Below are positions 35,706-47,246 of a stretch of DNA of 64,000 nt, in pieces. The translations under genes and the position numbers were made by a program. This DNA comes from Mycolicibacterium neworleansense (GTDB lineage Bacteria > Actinomycetota > Actinomycetes > Mycobacteriales > Mycobacteriaceae): positions 558,001 to 622,000 of the forward strand of contig NZ_CWKH01000001.1 in assembly GCF_001245615.1 (NCBI RefSeq), in the 5' to 3' direction. Within the stretch, counting starts at the first letter, position 1. Each line of letters starts with the position of its first letter. Under the pieces are notes generated by a model, which had not been told where the DNA came from, searched no databases, and was given only the letters and a program-made list of their open reading frames with translations.

Positions 35706-37127
35706 TTACAGCGGGATGTTCTTGTGGCGACCGCGCCGGTGCGGGGCCTCGGCCAGCGCCTGCGTCAGCTTGCTGCGGGTGTGGGCCGGATCGATTTTCT
35801 CGTCGACCACGCCGATCTCGATCGCGGAATCCACACCACCGGCGATCCGCTCGTGCTCCAGCGCGAGTTCCTCGTGCAGGGCCTCACGCTCGTGATCCGG
35901 GGCGGCGGCCAGCTTGCGCTTGTGCAGGATGCCGACGGCGGCCTTGGCGCCCATCACGGCGACCTCGGCGTCCGGCCAGGCGAAAACCTTGGTGGCGTTG
36001 AGCGAACGCGAGTTCATCGCGATGTAGGCGCCGCCGTAGATCTTGCGGGTCACCAGGGTCACGCGGGGGACCGAGGACTCACCGAAGGCGTGCAGCAGCT
36101 TGGCGCCGCGGCGCACCACGCCGCCCCACTCCTGGTCCACGCCGGGCAGGTAACCCGGGACGTCCACCACAACCACCAGCGGGATGCCGAACGCATCGCA
36201 CAGCCGCACGAAACGAGCTGACTTCTCCGCGCTTTCGGAGTTCAGGCAGCCGCCGAGGCGCAGCGGGTTGTTGGCGATCACGCCGACCGTGCGACCGGCG
36301 AGCCGGCCCAGGCCGACCACGATCGACGGGGCCCACTTGGCCTGGAACTCCTCGAACGGCACACCCTCGTCGAGCAGTGCCTCCACGATCGGGTGCACGT
36401 CGTAGGCGCGACGGGCCGACTCGGGCATCAGCGCGGCCAGGTCGGTGTCGCCGGCCTCGGCCTTGCTGCGATCGAAATGACCCTGCTGGCTGAACAATCC
36501 GACGAGGCGACGGCCACGCTCGTAAGCGTCGAGCTCGTCATCGGCGACGATGTGGCACACACCCGACTTCTTGTGGTGGGCGTCGGGGCCGCCGAGCGAC
36601 ACCATGTCGACGTCCTCACCGGTGACGCTGCGCACCACGTCCGGACCGGTGACGAAGACCTTGCTGTCCGGGGCCATGATGATGACGTCGGTCAGGGCCG
36701 GGCCGTAAGCGGCACCGCCGGCGGCGAAGCCGACGACCACCGAGATCTGCGGGATGTAGCCCGACGCGCGGATCATGGCCTCGAAGACCAGGCCGACCGC
36801 ATGCAGCGCCTTGACGCCCTCGGCCAGCCGGGCACCGCCCGAGTGCCAGATGCCCACGATGGGACTCTGCTCCTCGATCGCGGTGTCGTAGGCGTTGACG
36901 ATGTGGGCACAGCCCTCGATGCCCATGGCACCGCCCATCACGGTGCCGTCGGTGCAGAACGCAACCGTACGAACACCGTTGACCGTGCCGGCGGCGGCCA
37001 GCACGCCGGAGCGGTCCCGCTCGTGCAGCAGCTCGACGCTGCCGTCGTCGAAGAACGTCTGCAGACGCAGCAGCGGGTCACGTGGATCGAGTGATTCGGC
37101 GGCTGCCTCGGGGGCCATGATCGTCAT
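35706..37127 (-). CDS. accD6: Acetyl/propionyl-CoA carboxylase carboxyltransferase beta subunit 6
   Basis: A 473-residue carboxyltransferase that, with a biotinylated AccA3 subunit, makes malonyl-CoA for FAS-I and FAS-II. Crotonase-type motifs include GIWHSGGARLAEGVKALH, VVVGFAAGGAAYGPAL (oxyanion hole) and DVPGYLPGVDQEWGGVVRRGAKLL in the C-terminal half. Ribosome site AAAGGAG 7 bases before ATG 37127. Last gene of the FAS-II operon (fabD-acpM-kasA-kasB-accD6), 48 bases after kasB. Position matches Rv2247. Confidence 0.96.
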   Translation of the reverse strand: MTIMAPEAAAESLDPRDPLLRLQTFFDDGSVELLHERDRSGVLAAAGTVNGVRTVAFCTDGTVMGGAMGIEGCAHIVNAYDTAIEEQSPIVGIWHSGGARLAEGVKALHAVGLVFEAMIRASGYIPQISVVVGFAAGGAAYGPALTDVIIMAPDSKVFVTGPDVVRSVTGEDVDMVSLGGPDAHHKKSGVCHIVADDELDAYERGRRLVGLFSQQGHFDRSKAEAGDTDLAALMPESARRAYDVHPIVEALLDEGVPFEEFQAKWAPSIVVGLGRLAGRTVGVIANNPLRLGGCLNSESAEKSARFVRLCDAFGIPLVVVVDVPGYLPGVDQEWGGVVRRGAKLLHAFGESSVPRVTLVTRKIYGGAYIAMNSRSLNATKVFAWPDAEVAVMGAKAAVGILHKRKLAAAPDHEREALHEELALEHERIAGGVDSAIEIGVVDEKIDPAHTRSKLTQALAEAPHRRGRHKNIPL

Positions 37128-37175
37128 AAAGGTCTCCTTTAAGGGAAAGCGCTGGGTCGCCGTAGTTGTGGATTC

Positions 37176-38429
37176 TCAGTACTTTCCGAAGGCGAGCGCG
37201 ACGTTGTGCCCACCGAATCCGAACGAATTGTTGATGGCGTACTTGTAGTCGCCTTGCCGCGGCTCACCGGCCACCACGTCCAGATCGATTTCCGGATCGA
37301 GGTTACGCAGGTTGAGCGTCGGAGGAATGACGCCGTCTTTGAGCGCCATGATCGTGAGGATGGACTCCACCGCACCGACCGCGCCGACCGAGTGGCCGAG
37401 CGCAGACTTGGGCGCGTAGACCGCGGGCGCGTGGCCGCCCATCGCATTGTTGATTGCTTTCCCCTCGGCCACATCGCCGACGCTGGTGCCGGTGGCGTGC
37501 GCGTTGATGTGATCGATGTCGGTGGGCTGCAGGCCTGCCAATTGGATGGCGCGGGTCATGGCATAGCCGGCCTGTTCGCCGTTGGGGTCCGGCGCCACGA
37601 TGTGGTAGCCGTCGGAGGTGACGCTCGCACCCATCAGACGGCCCAGGATGTTGGCGCCGCGCGCCTTGGCGTGCTCCTCGGTCTCGATGACCATCAGGGC
37701 ACCGGCCTCGCCGAACACGAAGCCGTTGCGATCCTTGTCGAAGGGCCGACAGGCACCTTGCGGATCGTCATTGCTGTTGGAGAGCACGATGCGCATCTGC
37801 GCGAAGCCGGCGATCGGCACGGCTTCGATCTTGGTTTCCACGCCACCGCAGATCGCGATGTCGGCCTCGCCCAGCACGATCTGACGCCAGGCGTTGGCGA
37901 TGGCCTCGGAACCCGAGGCGCAGGCCGAGATCGAGGTACACACCCCGGCCTTGGCCTTGCGCTCGAGTCCGATGGCAGCTGCCGCGCCGTTGGGCATGTA
38001 CATCTGCACCACCAGCGGCGACACGGCACGCAGACCTTTGGCCCGCATGCCGTCGTAGGCAAACACGAGTTCTTCGGTCGAACCCAGACCGGTGCCGATC
38101 GACACCATGAGACGGCGGGCATCGACCTCGGGGGAGCCGGCATTGGCCCACACCCGGCGGCCGATGACCGTCGACATCTTCTGCAAATATGACAGCCGGC
38201 GCAGTTCGACCCGCGTCAGCTCGGAGTCGAAATCCTCCAGGAGATGGCCGCCGATGCGAACCGGCAGGTCGTACTCCTCGACGAACGAGTCGGTGAGCTT
38301 CCGAATGCCGCTCTGACCGTCGAGCAGCTTCTTCCAGGTGTTCTCAGCATCGGTTGCCAGCGCCGTTGACATCGCTACGCCGGTGACAACCACATTGGGA
38401 AGACCATTCCCAGTGGACAATCCCGCCAT
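37176..38429 (-). CDS. kasB: 3-oxoacyl-[ACP] synthase KasB
   Basis: A 417-residue beta-ketoacyl-ACP synthase that elongates meromycolate chains on AcpM; KasB governs full chain length. Catalytic Cys in [13 protein letters not shown], His residues in [13 protein letters not shown] and [12 protein letters not shown], and the C-terminal [18 protein letters not shown]. 78 bases downstream of kasA, its paralogue; the last about 25 codons are near-identical in DNA to kasA. In M. tuberculosis kasB loss shortens mycolates and removes acid-fastness. Confidence 0.96.
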   Translation of the reverse strand: MAGLSTGNGLPNVVVTGVAMSTALATDAENTWKKLLDGQSGIRKLTDSFVEEYDLPVRIGGHLLEDFDSELTRVELRRLSYLQKMSTVIGRRVWANAGSPEVDARRLMVSIGTGLGSTEELVFAYDGMRAKGLRAVSPLVVQMYMPNGAAAAIGLERKAKAGVCTSISACASGSEAIANAWRQIVLGEADIAICGGVETKIEAVPIAGFAQMRIVLSNSNDDPQGACRPFDKDRNGFVFGEAGALMVIETEEHAKARGANILGRLMGASVTSDGYHIVAPDPNGEQAGYAMTRAIQLAGLQPTDIDHINAHATGTSVGDVAEGKAINNAMGGHAPAVYAPKSALGHSVGAVGAVESILTIMALKDGVIPPTLNLRNLDPEIDLDVVAGEPRQGDYKYAINNSFGFGGHNVALAFGKY

Positions 38430-38507
38430 ATTTACGGAGTTCTTCCTTCCGTGCGTTCCCTCGGTGTTTACCTTCCGGGGTTACTTAAGGGACCGGTCTG
38501 CCAGGCC

Positions 38508-39758
38508 TCAGTACTTGCCGAAGGCCAGGGCCACATTGTGGCCGCCGAATCCGAACGAGTTGTTGATGGCGTACTTGTAGTCGCCATAACGAGGCTCGCC
38601 CGCAACCACATCGAGATCGATCTCAGGATCCGGTGTCTCGTAGTTGAGCGTCGGGGGGATGACCCCGTCACGCAACGCGAGCACCGTCAACACCGACTCC
38701 AGCGCACCGACCGCACCGATCGAGTGACCCAGAGCCGACTTCGGTGCGTACACCGCGGCGTTCTGGCATCCGGCAACCCGAATGGCATTGGCCTCGGCGG
38801 TGTCACCGATCGGGGTGGCCGTGCCGTGGGCATTGACATGGTCGATGTCCTTGGCGTCCAGCCCGGCGGTTTCCAGAGCCCGCTTCATCGCGGCACCGGC
38901 CCGTACGCCGTTGTCCGCCGGAGCCACCATGTGGAACGCATCCGAGGTGATACCGGCACCCATCAACCGAGCCAGCGGCTTGGCGCCACGGGCCAAGGCG
39001 TGCTCCTCGGTCTCGATGATCATCATCGCGCCGGCCTCGCCGAACACGAATCCGTCACGGTCCTTGTCAAACGGCCGAGACGCACCCGCGGGATCGTCGT
39101 TGCGGGTCGACATGGCGCGCATCATCGAGAACGCCGCGATCGGCAATGCCTCGATACCGCCCTCCACGCCGCCGACGACGGCGAAGTCCGCGTCACCCAT
39201 CACGATCTGGCGCCAACCGTGGGCGATGGCCTCAGATCCCGACGAACACGCCGACACCGGGGTGATGACCCCGGCGCGGGCGCCGAGCTCAAGTCCGGCG
39301 ACCGCGGCCGCACCGTTGGGCATGATCATCTGAACGGCGAGCGGGCTGACCTTGCGGATGCCGCCCTCGTTCATCGCGTCGTAGGTCTCGACGATCTTCT
39401 CGCCGCCGCCGAGGCCCGTGCCGATCACGACCGCGAAGCGATCGGGATCGACCTCGGGCGCACCGGCGTTCTTCCACAGCCGGCGGGCCAGCACCAGTGA
39501 CATGCGCTGCACGTAGGAGTTACGGCGCAGCTCGATGCGGGTCAGATGACTGTCGATGTCGTCGACCAGGTGACCACCGATACGCACCGGAAGGTCCCAC
39601 TTGGTGACGAAGTCGTCGGTCAACTCATGGATGCCGCTTTCTCCGGCCAGGAGGCCCTTCCACGTGCTCTCGATGTCAGCAGCGAGCGCCGTGGTGGCCT
39701 CCACGGCGGTCACCACGACGTTCGGGAAGCCTCCGTTAGCAGTGGAAGGTTTGCTCAT
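38508..39758 (-). CDS. kasA: 3-oxoacyl-[ACP] synthase KasA
   Basis: A 416-residue beta-ketoacyl-ACP synthase essential for mycolic acid elongation, target of thiolactomycin. Catalytic triad context: Cys in [14 protein letters not shown], His in [13 protein letters not shown] and His in [17 protein letters not shown]-terminus [18 protein letters not shown]. The start overlaps the stop of acpM (ATGA), coupling carrier protein and synthase. Its spacing from kasB suggests both arose by tandem duplication. Confidence 0.97.
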   Translation of the reverse strand: MSKPSTANGGFPNVVVTAVEATTALAADIESTWKGLLAGESGIHELTDDFVTKWDLPVRIGGHLVDDIDSHLTRIELRRNSYVQRMSLVLARRLWKNAGAPEVDPDRFAVVIGTGLGGGEKIVETYDAMNEGGIRKVSPLAVQMIMPNGAAAVAGLELGARAGVITPVSACSSGSEAIAHGWRQIVMGDADFAVVGGVEGGIEALPIAAFSMMRAMSTRNDDPAGASRPFDKDRDGFVFGEAGAMMIIETEEHALARGAKPLARLMGAGITSDAFHMVAPADNGVRAGAAMKRALETAGLDAKDIDHVNAHGTATPIGDTAEANAIRVAGCQNAAVYAPKSALGHSIGAVGALESVLTVLALRDGVIPPTLNYETPDPEIDLDVVAGEPRYGDYKYAINNSFGFGGHNVALAFGKY

Positions 39759-40051
39759 TCCGAGCCAAACTTCTCGCGCAGGGCGGCGGCAGCCTCGGGG
39801 TTCTCTTCCTCGAGCTTCTGGATGTAGGACACGACGTCACCAACGGTGCGCAGGCCGGCCAGATCCTCATCGGGGATCTTCACGCCGTACTTGTCCTCGG
39901 TCTGAACCGCGATCTCCACCATCGACAGCGAGTCGATGTCCAGGTCGTCGACGAACGACTTCTCCGGGGTCACCTCAGACGGCTCGATGCCGGTGACCTC
40001 TTCGATGATCTCGGCGAGACCGGCGATGATTTCTTCCTGACTGGCGGCCAC
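39755..40051 (-). CDS. acpM: Meromycolate acyl carrier protein
   Basis: A 98-residue acyl carrier protein that holds growing meromycolate chains in FAS-II. The phosphopantetheine Ser is in [12 protein letters not shown] (about residue 41). The C-terminal extension ([18 protein letters not shown]) is typical of mycobacterial AcpM. GTG start at 40051 with AAGGAG 5 bases upstream; the open frame to 40099 upstream is not needed. Stop overlaps kasA by 4 bases. Confidence 0.96.
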   Translation of the reverse strand: MAASQEEIIAGLAEIIEEVTGIEPSEVTPEKSFVDDLDIDSLSMVEIAVQTEDKYGVKIPDEDLAGLRTVGDVVSYIQKLEEENPEAAAALREKFGSE

Positions 40052-40140
40052 AATGGCTCCTTCTTGTTGTTGAAAGCGCCCTCCGGGTGCGGAGGACAAT
40101 TCGGGACGTTCGGTTGTTCGATATTCAGTTGTCGCTGGAC

Positions 40141-41073
40141 TCAGAGCTCGTCCAAGCCGTCCAGATCTGCGGGGGCCTTCACCGCACGCGTCGGTGTGCC
40201 CTTCAATTCACGTTTGGCGATGCCGACCAGGGTGCCTGCCGGCGGGAACTCGACGATCCCGGCGCGCTCGGCGCCGTCGAACCGGCTCCGCAGGGTGGCC
40301 GTGCACAGGTCCCAGCGCACCGGCTTGGTCAGCTGCGACACCAACTTCTCCATCGCATCGGCGGCCGAGGCGACCGGCTGACCGTCCGCATTCGACAGAA
40401 GTGTCGCCGTGGGCTCAGCGGTCGTTACAGACCCGGCGGCCGCGGCGTAACCGTCCAGCGCGGAAGCCATGTAGTGGGTGTGGAACGCGCCTGCGGTGGC
40501 CAGCTGGCGGACCCGTGCCTTGGCCGGCGGATCCTCGGCGAGCTTCTCCAGTGCGGCGATCGCGCCGGCAGCCACGATCTGGCCGGCGGCGTTGCGGTTG
40601 GCGGGGACCAGGTCCAGTGACTCCAGCCGGGCCAGCACCTCGGCCTCGTCGCCGCCGAGCACCGCCGACATCCCGGTCGGCTCGACGGCGCAGGCCTTGG
40701 CCATCTCGGCGCCGCGGGTGGCAGCCAGCTTGACCGCGTCGTCGGCGGTGATGACGCCGGCGATGGCGTATGCGGCGATCTCACCGACGGAATGGCCGGC
40801 GACGATGGTCTCGGCAGTCTCGGGGACGCCGCGCTTGGTCAGTTCCTCGTAGGCCAGCAGGGTGGCGGCCACCACCAGCGGTTGCGTCACCGCGGTGTCG
40901 GTGATCTCCTCGGCGGTGGCGGTGGTTCCCAGCCGCGCCAGATCCAGGCCGCTGATCTGCGACCACGTGGCGAGGCGATCAGCCGCACCGGGCAGCTCCA
41001 GCCAGGGGGAGAGCATGCCGGGCGTCTGCGATCCCTGTCCGGGAGCAAGCAATGCGAGCACGGGTTGAGGCAC
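40141..41073 (-). CDS. fabD: Malonyl-CoA:ACP transacylase
   Basis: A 310-residue malonyltransferase that loads malonyl units onto AcpM for FAS-II. N-terminal LLAPGQGSQTPGML is the conserved acyltransferase start; the nucleophile Ser is in VAGHSVGEIAAYA (GHSVG) and the catalytic His in GAFHTHYMASALDG. GTG at 41073 or the internal GTG at 41061 could be the start; no good ribosome site is seen for either. First gene of the FAS-II operon; promoter region and MabR-like inverted repeats lie directly upstream at 41101-41160. Confidence 0.95.
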   Translation of the reverse strand: MPQPVLALLAPGQGSQTPGMLSPWLELPGAADRLATWSQISGLDLARLGTTATAEEITDTAVTQPLVVAATLLAYEELTKRGVPETAETIVAGHSVGEIAAYAIAGVITADDAVKLAATRGAEMAKACAVEPTGMSAVLGGDEAEVLARLESLDLVPANRNAAGQIVAAGAIAALEKLAEDPPAKARVRQLATAGAFHTHYMASALDGYAAAAGSVTTAEPTATLLSNADGQPVASAADAMEKLVSQLTKPVRWDLCTATLRSRFDGAERAGIVEFPPAGTLVGIAKRELKGTPTRAVKAPADLDGLDEL

Positions 41074-41100
41074 GTCATTAAGAGAACACTGTGAAGATGG

Positions 41101-41160
41101 TTTTGTGGGGTGTAAGAGATTATGAACCTTGTCTTATGTTTTTGTAGGTTCCCCACAAAA
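41101..41160 (-). promoter_or_regulatory. FAS-II operon promoter with TTTTGT/ACAAAA inverted repeats (candidate MabR/FasR sites)
   Basis: TTTTGTGGGG at 41101-41110 and CCCCACAAAA at 41151-41160 are a perfect 10-base inverted repeat separated by 40 bases. Inside it another box TTTTGT at 41140-41145 pairs with ACAAAA at 41155-41160 (9-base spacer). On the minus strand a CATAAT -10-like hexamer lies between the outer arms. The region precedes fabD and follows mabR, whose product is known in mycobacteria to control this promoter; that these repeats are its sites is inferred. Confidence 0.6.
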
Positions 41161-41233
41161 GTGCACGTGATGCGACTCTGCCTTCATCGGAGCGAAATAT
41201 CTCACGGCCCCTCGGACGTCCCGCCGGCCTGAT

Positions 41234-42517
41234 TCAGGCTCGTGGTCCGGCCGAAGGCACCGGGCGAATCGCCGGGATCACCATGGTTCCGGCATTTGAC
41301 GTGCTCGGCTGGTATGCCTGTTTGCTCAATCTGCCGACGGTGGACGCAACGCGCAGCACATAGGCGTCCCTCGGCACGGCTGGATCGCGCCCGGTGAAGT
41401 CGCCGATCCGTTTCAGCCGGTAGCGCACCGTGTTTGGATGAACGAACAATTTGCGTGCACAAGCTTCTATGGCACCCCCGGAATCGAGGAAGGCGTCGAG
41501 CGTCTCGGTGAGTGCCGGGCCGGCATCGGCCAGGGGCCGCATGACCTCGGTCTCCAGTGCCGCAATCGCCGTGGTATCGCCCAGCAGGGCCCGCTCGGGC
41601 AACAGCTCGCGCGCCGACACCGGGCGGGGCGCACCGGGCCAGCCGGCGACCGCGTTCATCCCCGAGATCGCCTCGGTGGCGCTGCGATGCGCGGCAGTCA
41701 GGGTCGGGGACGTCGGCCCGACCACCACCGGACCTTCGGCGAACACCGACAGCAGGTCGACCAGGAACCGGTCGGTTGCTGACAGCGAGCCCGACACAAT
41801 CGTCACGAGCCAGGTTCCGTGCACATCCGACAGCGCCGCCCGGTCGTTGCGCTTCACGACGTCGTGGATGTCGTCGCGGGCCAGATCCAGTCGGTCCGGA
41901 CGCGGCAGGCCGACGATCACGGTGGCCGGCGCGGTGGCGTCCCAGTTCAGGGCCGCGGCCTGGGACTGCAGCTCGGGTCCGGTGTCGCCGCGCACGACGG
42001 CGTCGACGACGTTGGCCTCCATCCGCAGATCCCAGGCTCCGCGGGCCTCGGCCTGGTCGGCGTAGGCGCTGGCCGCCGCGAACGCCAGATCCCGGCTGTA
42101 GCGCAAGATGCCCGCGGTCAGCGCGTTGAGGTGCTCTTCGGACCGGGCCAGCAGCGGCACCACCTCTTCGAAGAACTCCATCGAGGTCCGCACCATCTCG
42201 ACCGACTGGCGCAGCGCGATACGACGGCGCAGGTCCTGGGGCACCACCTCGAAGGCCTGGGCGGTATAGCTGACGTCGCTGGTCGGATCCCGCATCCACT
42301 CGACGAAGTTGACGACGGCGGTCTGAACCACCAGCTGCACGCTGGCCCGCTGCGACGCGTCGAGGTCGGAGAAGAAGTCCAGGCGTTCGGCCATGGCGTG
42401 CACGGCCTCGGTGGCCAGCCGGCCGGAATACTGCTTCAGCCGGCGCAGCACCGAGTCGGGCACGCTCTCCAAGACCTCGACGGTCGATTTCGGCGGCACG
42501 AACCGCTTGTCCGGCAT
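41234..42517 (-). CDS. mabR: PucR-family regulator of FAS-II genes (MabR, Rv2242 equivalent)
   Basis: A 427-residue transcription factor with the PucR architecture: a long ligand-binding region and a C-terminal helix-turn-helix, ESGGAIEACARKLFVHPNT-like (about residues 348-385: GAIEACARKLFVHPNTVRYR). MabR is the mycobacterial activator/repressor that tunes fabD-acpM-kasA-kasB-accD6 expression to malonyl-CoA/acyl-CoA supply. It lies just upstream of fabD and in the same direction, with 160 bases between its stop and the fabD start, and about 100 bases downstream of aceE. Confidence 0.92.
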   Translation of the reverse strand: MPDKRFVPPKSTVEVLESVPDSVLRRLKQYSGRLATEAVHAMAERLDFFSDLDASQRASVQLVVQTAVVNFVEWMRDPTSDVSYTAQAFEVVPQDLRRRIALRQSVEMVRTSMEFFEEVVPLLARSEEHLNALTAGILRYSRDLAFAAASAYADQAEARGAWDLRMEANVVDAVVRGDTGPELQSQAAALNWDATAPATVIVGLPRPDRLDLARDDIHDVVKRNDRAALSDVHGTWLVTIVSGSLSATDRFLVDLLSVFAEGPVVVGPTSPTLTAAHRSATEAISGMNAVAGWPGAPRPVSARELLPERALLGDTTAIAALETEVMRPLADAGPALTETLDAFLDSGGAIEACARKLFVHPNTVRYRLKRIGDFTGRDPAVPRDAYVLRVASTVGRLSKQAYQPSTSNAGTMVIPAIRPVPSAGPRA

Positions 42518-42567
42518 CCCTAAAAGCTACGCCAATTTTCTGGTGGATTCCTCCAAGCGCCCACCGG

Positions 42568-42601
42568 CGGGCGGTCACCCTTTTATAAGAGCGACCGCCC
42601 G
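42568..42601 (-). terminator. Stem-loop between aceE and mabR
   Basis: CGGGCGGTC (42568-42576) and GACCGCCCG (42593-42601) form a perfect 9-base GC-rich stem with a 16-base loop, 16 bases beyond the aceE stop. A run of T follows only in the loop, not after the stem, so it is not a textbook intrinsic terminator; it may attenuate read-through into mabR. Confidence 0.45.
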
Positions 42602-42616
42602 TTCGAAGAAATGTGG

Positions 42617-45406
<2,790 letters not shown>

Positions 45407-45551
45407 CTTCCGCTCCTTGTTAGGCGGTCACTACTGACAGTGCTTGTGGCACCTTCTATCGTCCACCTATCTTGCCGCCTCGATGCCGCTGGGGGTGGCG
45501 GTGCGTAAGTTACCCATCAGTTGCTTTGTGAACCGGTAACGTCTGCAGATC

Positions 45552-46124
45552 GTGCCGGTTGATGGGCGGTTTGGGGCAAAGGCGCGGATCGTCGCGTGCG
45601 CACTCGGTGGCGCCGCGGTGATCGCGATGGTCGTGGTGGGGTGTTCGGCTGTTACCGGCGGTACCGCACAGGTCGATTCGGCGGCTGCGCCCGAGTATCG
45701 GGCGTCGGTGAAGGCCTCGATCGAGGAGTCCTCGGCGAGCTCGGTGGCGCGTGAGTCCGAACGCCAGGCCTCGCTGACCACCCGCGCCGTGCACACCGTG
45801 TGCGAGGACCTCAGCACCTCCGCCGTCGACGCGGTGAACGCGGTCAACGGGTACGTCGAGGCGGTGAACAGCGGCGGGGACACCGCGGCCAAGGCCGGCC
45901 CCGCGATCGACGGGCTGAACCGCAGCGCCGATCTGGTCAGCTCGGGTCTGTCGGATGCGTTGTCACCGGATCTGCACGCCGCGCTGACCGAGTGGATCGA
46001 CTCGGCGAGAGCCCTCGTCACCGCCATATCCGGCCATGTCGGCCCGGATCAGTTCAACGCGGCATCGAACCGATCGAACACCGCCCGAGAGAACGCACTG
46101 ACCCGATGCGACAAGGCTTACTGA
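45552..46124 (+). CDS. Lipoprotein-like hypothetical protein (Rv2240c equivalent)
   Basis: A 190-residue exported or membrane-anchored protein. Hydrophobic segment ALGGAAVIAMVVVGCSAVTG contains a lipobox-like VVGC-S; the mature part is helical and Ala-rich with Cys in VHTVCEDLS and ALTRCDKAY, which may form one disulfide. GTG start at 45552. Function unknown. Divergent from aceE, matching the M. tuberculosis order Rv2241/Rv2240c. Confidence 0.85.
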   Translation: MPVDGRFGAKARIVACALGGAAVIAMVVVGCSAVTGGTAQVDSAAAPEYRASVKASIEESSASSVARESERQASLTTRAVHTVCEDLSTSAVDAVNAVNGYVEAVNSGGDTAAKAGPAIDGLNRSADLVSSGLSDALSPDLHAALTEWIDSARALVTAISGHVGPDQFNAASNRSNTARENALTRCDKAY

Positions 46125-46237
46125 CCGGCGGGCCGACAAACTCGCCCGCCAGACGCCCGCGCAAGTGCGTCGCCGTGCGACGATAGGTCGATACTCAGTC
46201 TTGAGACAGGCTCGAAGAAAGGTTAGGAGGACCGACG

Positions 46238-46675
46238 GTGGTCGCGGCGGCGGGGACGGACTCAGGCCCGAACTACGCCCACATCCTGGGGATCCACAAG
46301 GATCAGATCGTCCAGGAACTGGGTTGGGACGAGGATAGCGACGACGACATCCGGGCCGACATCGAGGAAGCGTGCGGTTCCGAGCTGCTCGATGAGGATT
46401 CGGACGAAGTCGTCGACGTCGTATTGCTCTGGTGGAGGGACGACGACGGGGATCTTGTCGACCGGCTCATGGACGCCATCACCCCACTCGCCGAGGACGG
46501 CGTGATCTGGGTGGTGACTCCCAAGACCGGTAAGGCTGGGCACGTGCTGCCCGCCGAGATCGCCGAATCGGCGCCGACGGCCGGTCTGATGCAGACCTCG
46601 TCGGCCAAATTGGGGGACTGGACGGCGAGCCGGTTGGTGCAGCCGAAATCGAAGGCCGCCGGAAAGCGGACCTGA
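46238..46675 (+). CDS. DUF3052 family protein (Rv2239c equivalent)
   Basis: A 145-residue conserved actinobacterial protein. ILGIHKDQIVQELGWDEDSD near the N-terminus and DGVIWVVTPKTGKAGHVLP in the second half are typical of DUF3052. It is strongly acidic in the first half (DEDSDDDIRADIEEAC). AGGAGG lies just before the GTG start. Its stop overlaps the ahpE start by one base (TGATG), so the two are co-translated. Function unknown. Confidence 0.92.
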   Translation: MVAAAGTDSGPNYAHILGIHKDQIVQELGWDEDSDDDIRADIEEACGSELLDEDSDEVVDVVLLWWRDDDGDLVDRLMDAITPLAEDGVIWVVTPKTGKAGHVLPAEIAESAPTAGLMQTSSAKLGDWTASRLVQPKSKAAGKRT

Positions 46676-46962
46676 TGCTGGCCGTCGGTGCCCCGGCGCC
46701 CGATTTCACGCTCCGGGACCAGAACGGCAGGCCGATCACCCTCAGCGCGTACCGCGGTGCCAAGGACGTGCTGCTGGTGTTCTTCCCGTTGGCGTTCACC
46801 GGTGTGTGTGAAGGCGAACTCGGCGAGATTCGCGACAAGCTGCCGCAGTACGAGAACGACGACACCGCGACCCTGGCGATCTCGGTCGGTCCGCCTCCGA
46901 CGCACAAGATCTGGTCCATCGAAAGCGGATTCACCTTCCCGGTGCTGGCCGATTTCTTTTAA
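46675..46962 (+). pseudogene. ahpE: AhpE peroxiredoxin fragment (N-terminal about 94 residues), cut by adapter-like sequence
   Basis: N-terminal part of one-Cys peroxiredoxin AhpE, which reduces peroxides and peroxynitrite using mycothiol or mycoredoxin. The peroxidatic Cys is in PLAFTGVCEGELGEI, and VGAPAPDFTLRDQNG is the standard start. Full-length AhpE is about 153 residues; here the sequence is normal up to FTFPVLADF and then reads into an adapter-like palindrome and a stop. The second half of the domain is missing. The cause is most likely an assembly artefact (see the junction at 46952-46989) rather than a natural mutation. Confidence 0.9.
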
Positions 46963-46989
46963 ACACATCTAGATGTGTAAAAGAGACAG
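46952..46989. other. Sequence resembling the Nextera/Tn5 mosaic-end mate-pair junction (probable assembly artefact)
   Basis: Bases 46971-46989 read AGATGTGTAAAAGAGACAG, differing by one base from the 19-base Tn5 mosaic end AGATGTGTATAAGAGACAG used in Nextera kits. Bases 46952-46970 match the reverse complement at 15 of 19 positions, with the central ACACATCT/AGATGTGT exact. The back-to-back arrangement is that of the Nextera mate-pair circularisation adapter. Flanking sequences are halves of two different genes (ahpE left, cobC right). Confidence 0.85.
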
Positions 46990-47246
46990 CCCGCCGGCTG
47001 GCCGAGCTGCGGGCGGCGATGGCTACCGGGCTCGAGAGGCTCGGACTGGACGTGGTGGCCGGCGCGGCGCCATTTGTGCTGTTCACCGTGCCCGACGCGG
47101 AGCTGATGCGAAAACATCTGGAAAGCAAAGGCATTGCGGTACGGCGTTGCGATACGTTCGTGGGCCTGCCGGAGAATTACCTGCGTGCCGCGGTGCGGCC
47201 GGAATGGCCCGCACTGATCGACGCCATGACGGAGGTGCTGAAATGA
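46990..47246 (+). pseudogene. cobC: CobC-like aminotransferase, C-terminal fragment
   Basis: About 85 codons encoding the end of a class I/II aminotransferase similar to CobC (Rv2231c), which acts on threonine phosphate in the cobalamin pathway or on histidinol phosphate. The visible sequence [18 protein letters not shown] and [20 protein letters not shown] is the typical C-terminal domain; the PLP-binding Lys region and everything before it are missing. An internal ATG at 47019 gives an apparent 75-residue frame, but the reading frame is open back to the adapter-like junction. The stop overlaps the next gene (ATGA). Almost certainly truncated by the assembly join. Confidence 0.85.

Noticed and set aside
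46125..46237. A small RNA or riboswitch upstream of the DUF3052 gene
   Set aside because: The gap is short and shows only a ribosome site (AGGAGG) and a possible -10; no conserved fold recognised.
46952..46989. A natural Tn5-family insertion or transposon end
   Set aside because: Only two mosaic-end-like sequences back to back with nothing between, no transposase and no target duplication; the flanks are halves of two separate genes. A sequencing adapter explains it better.
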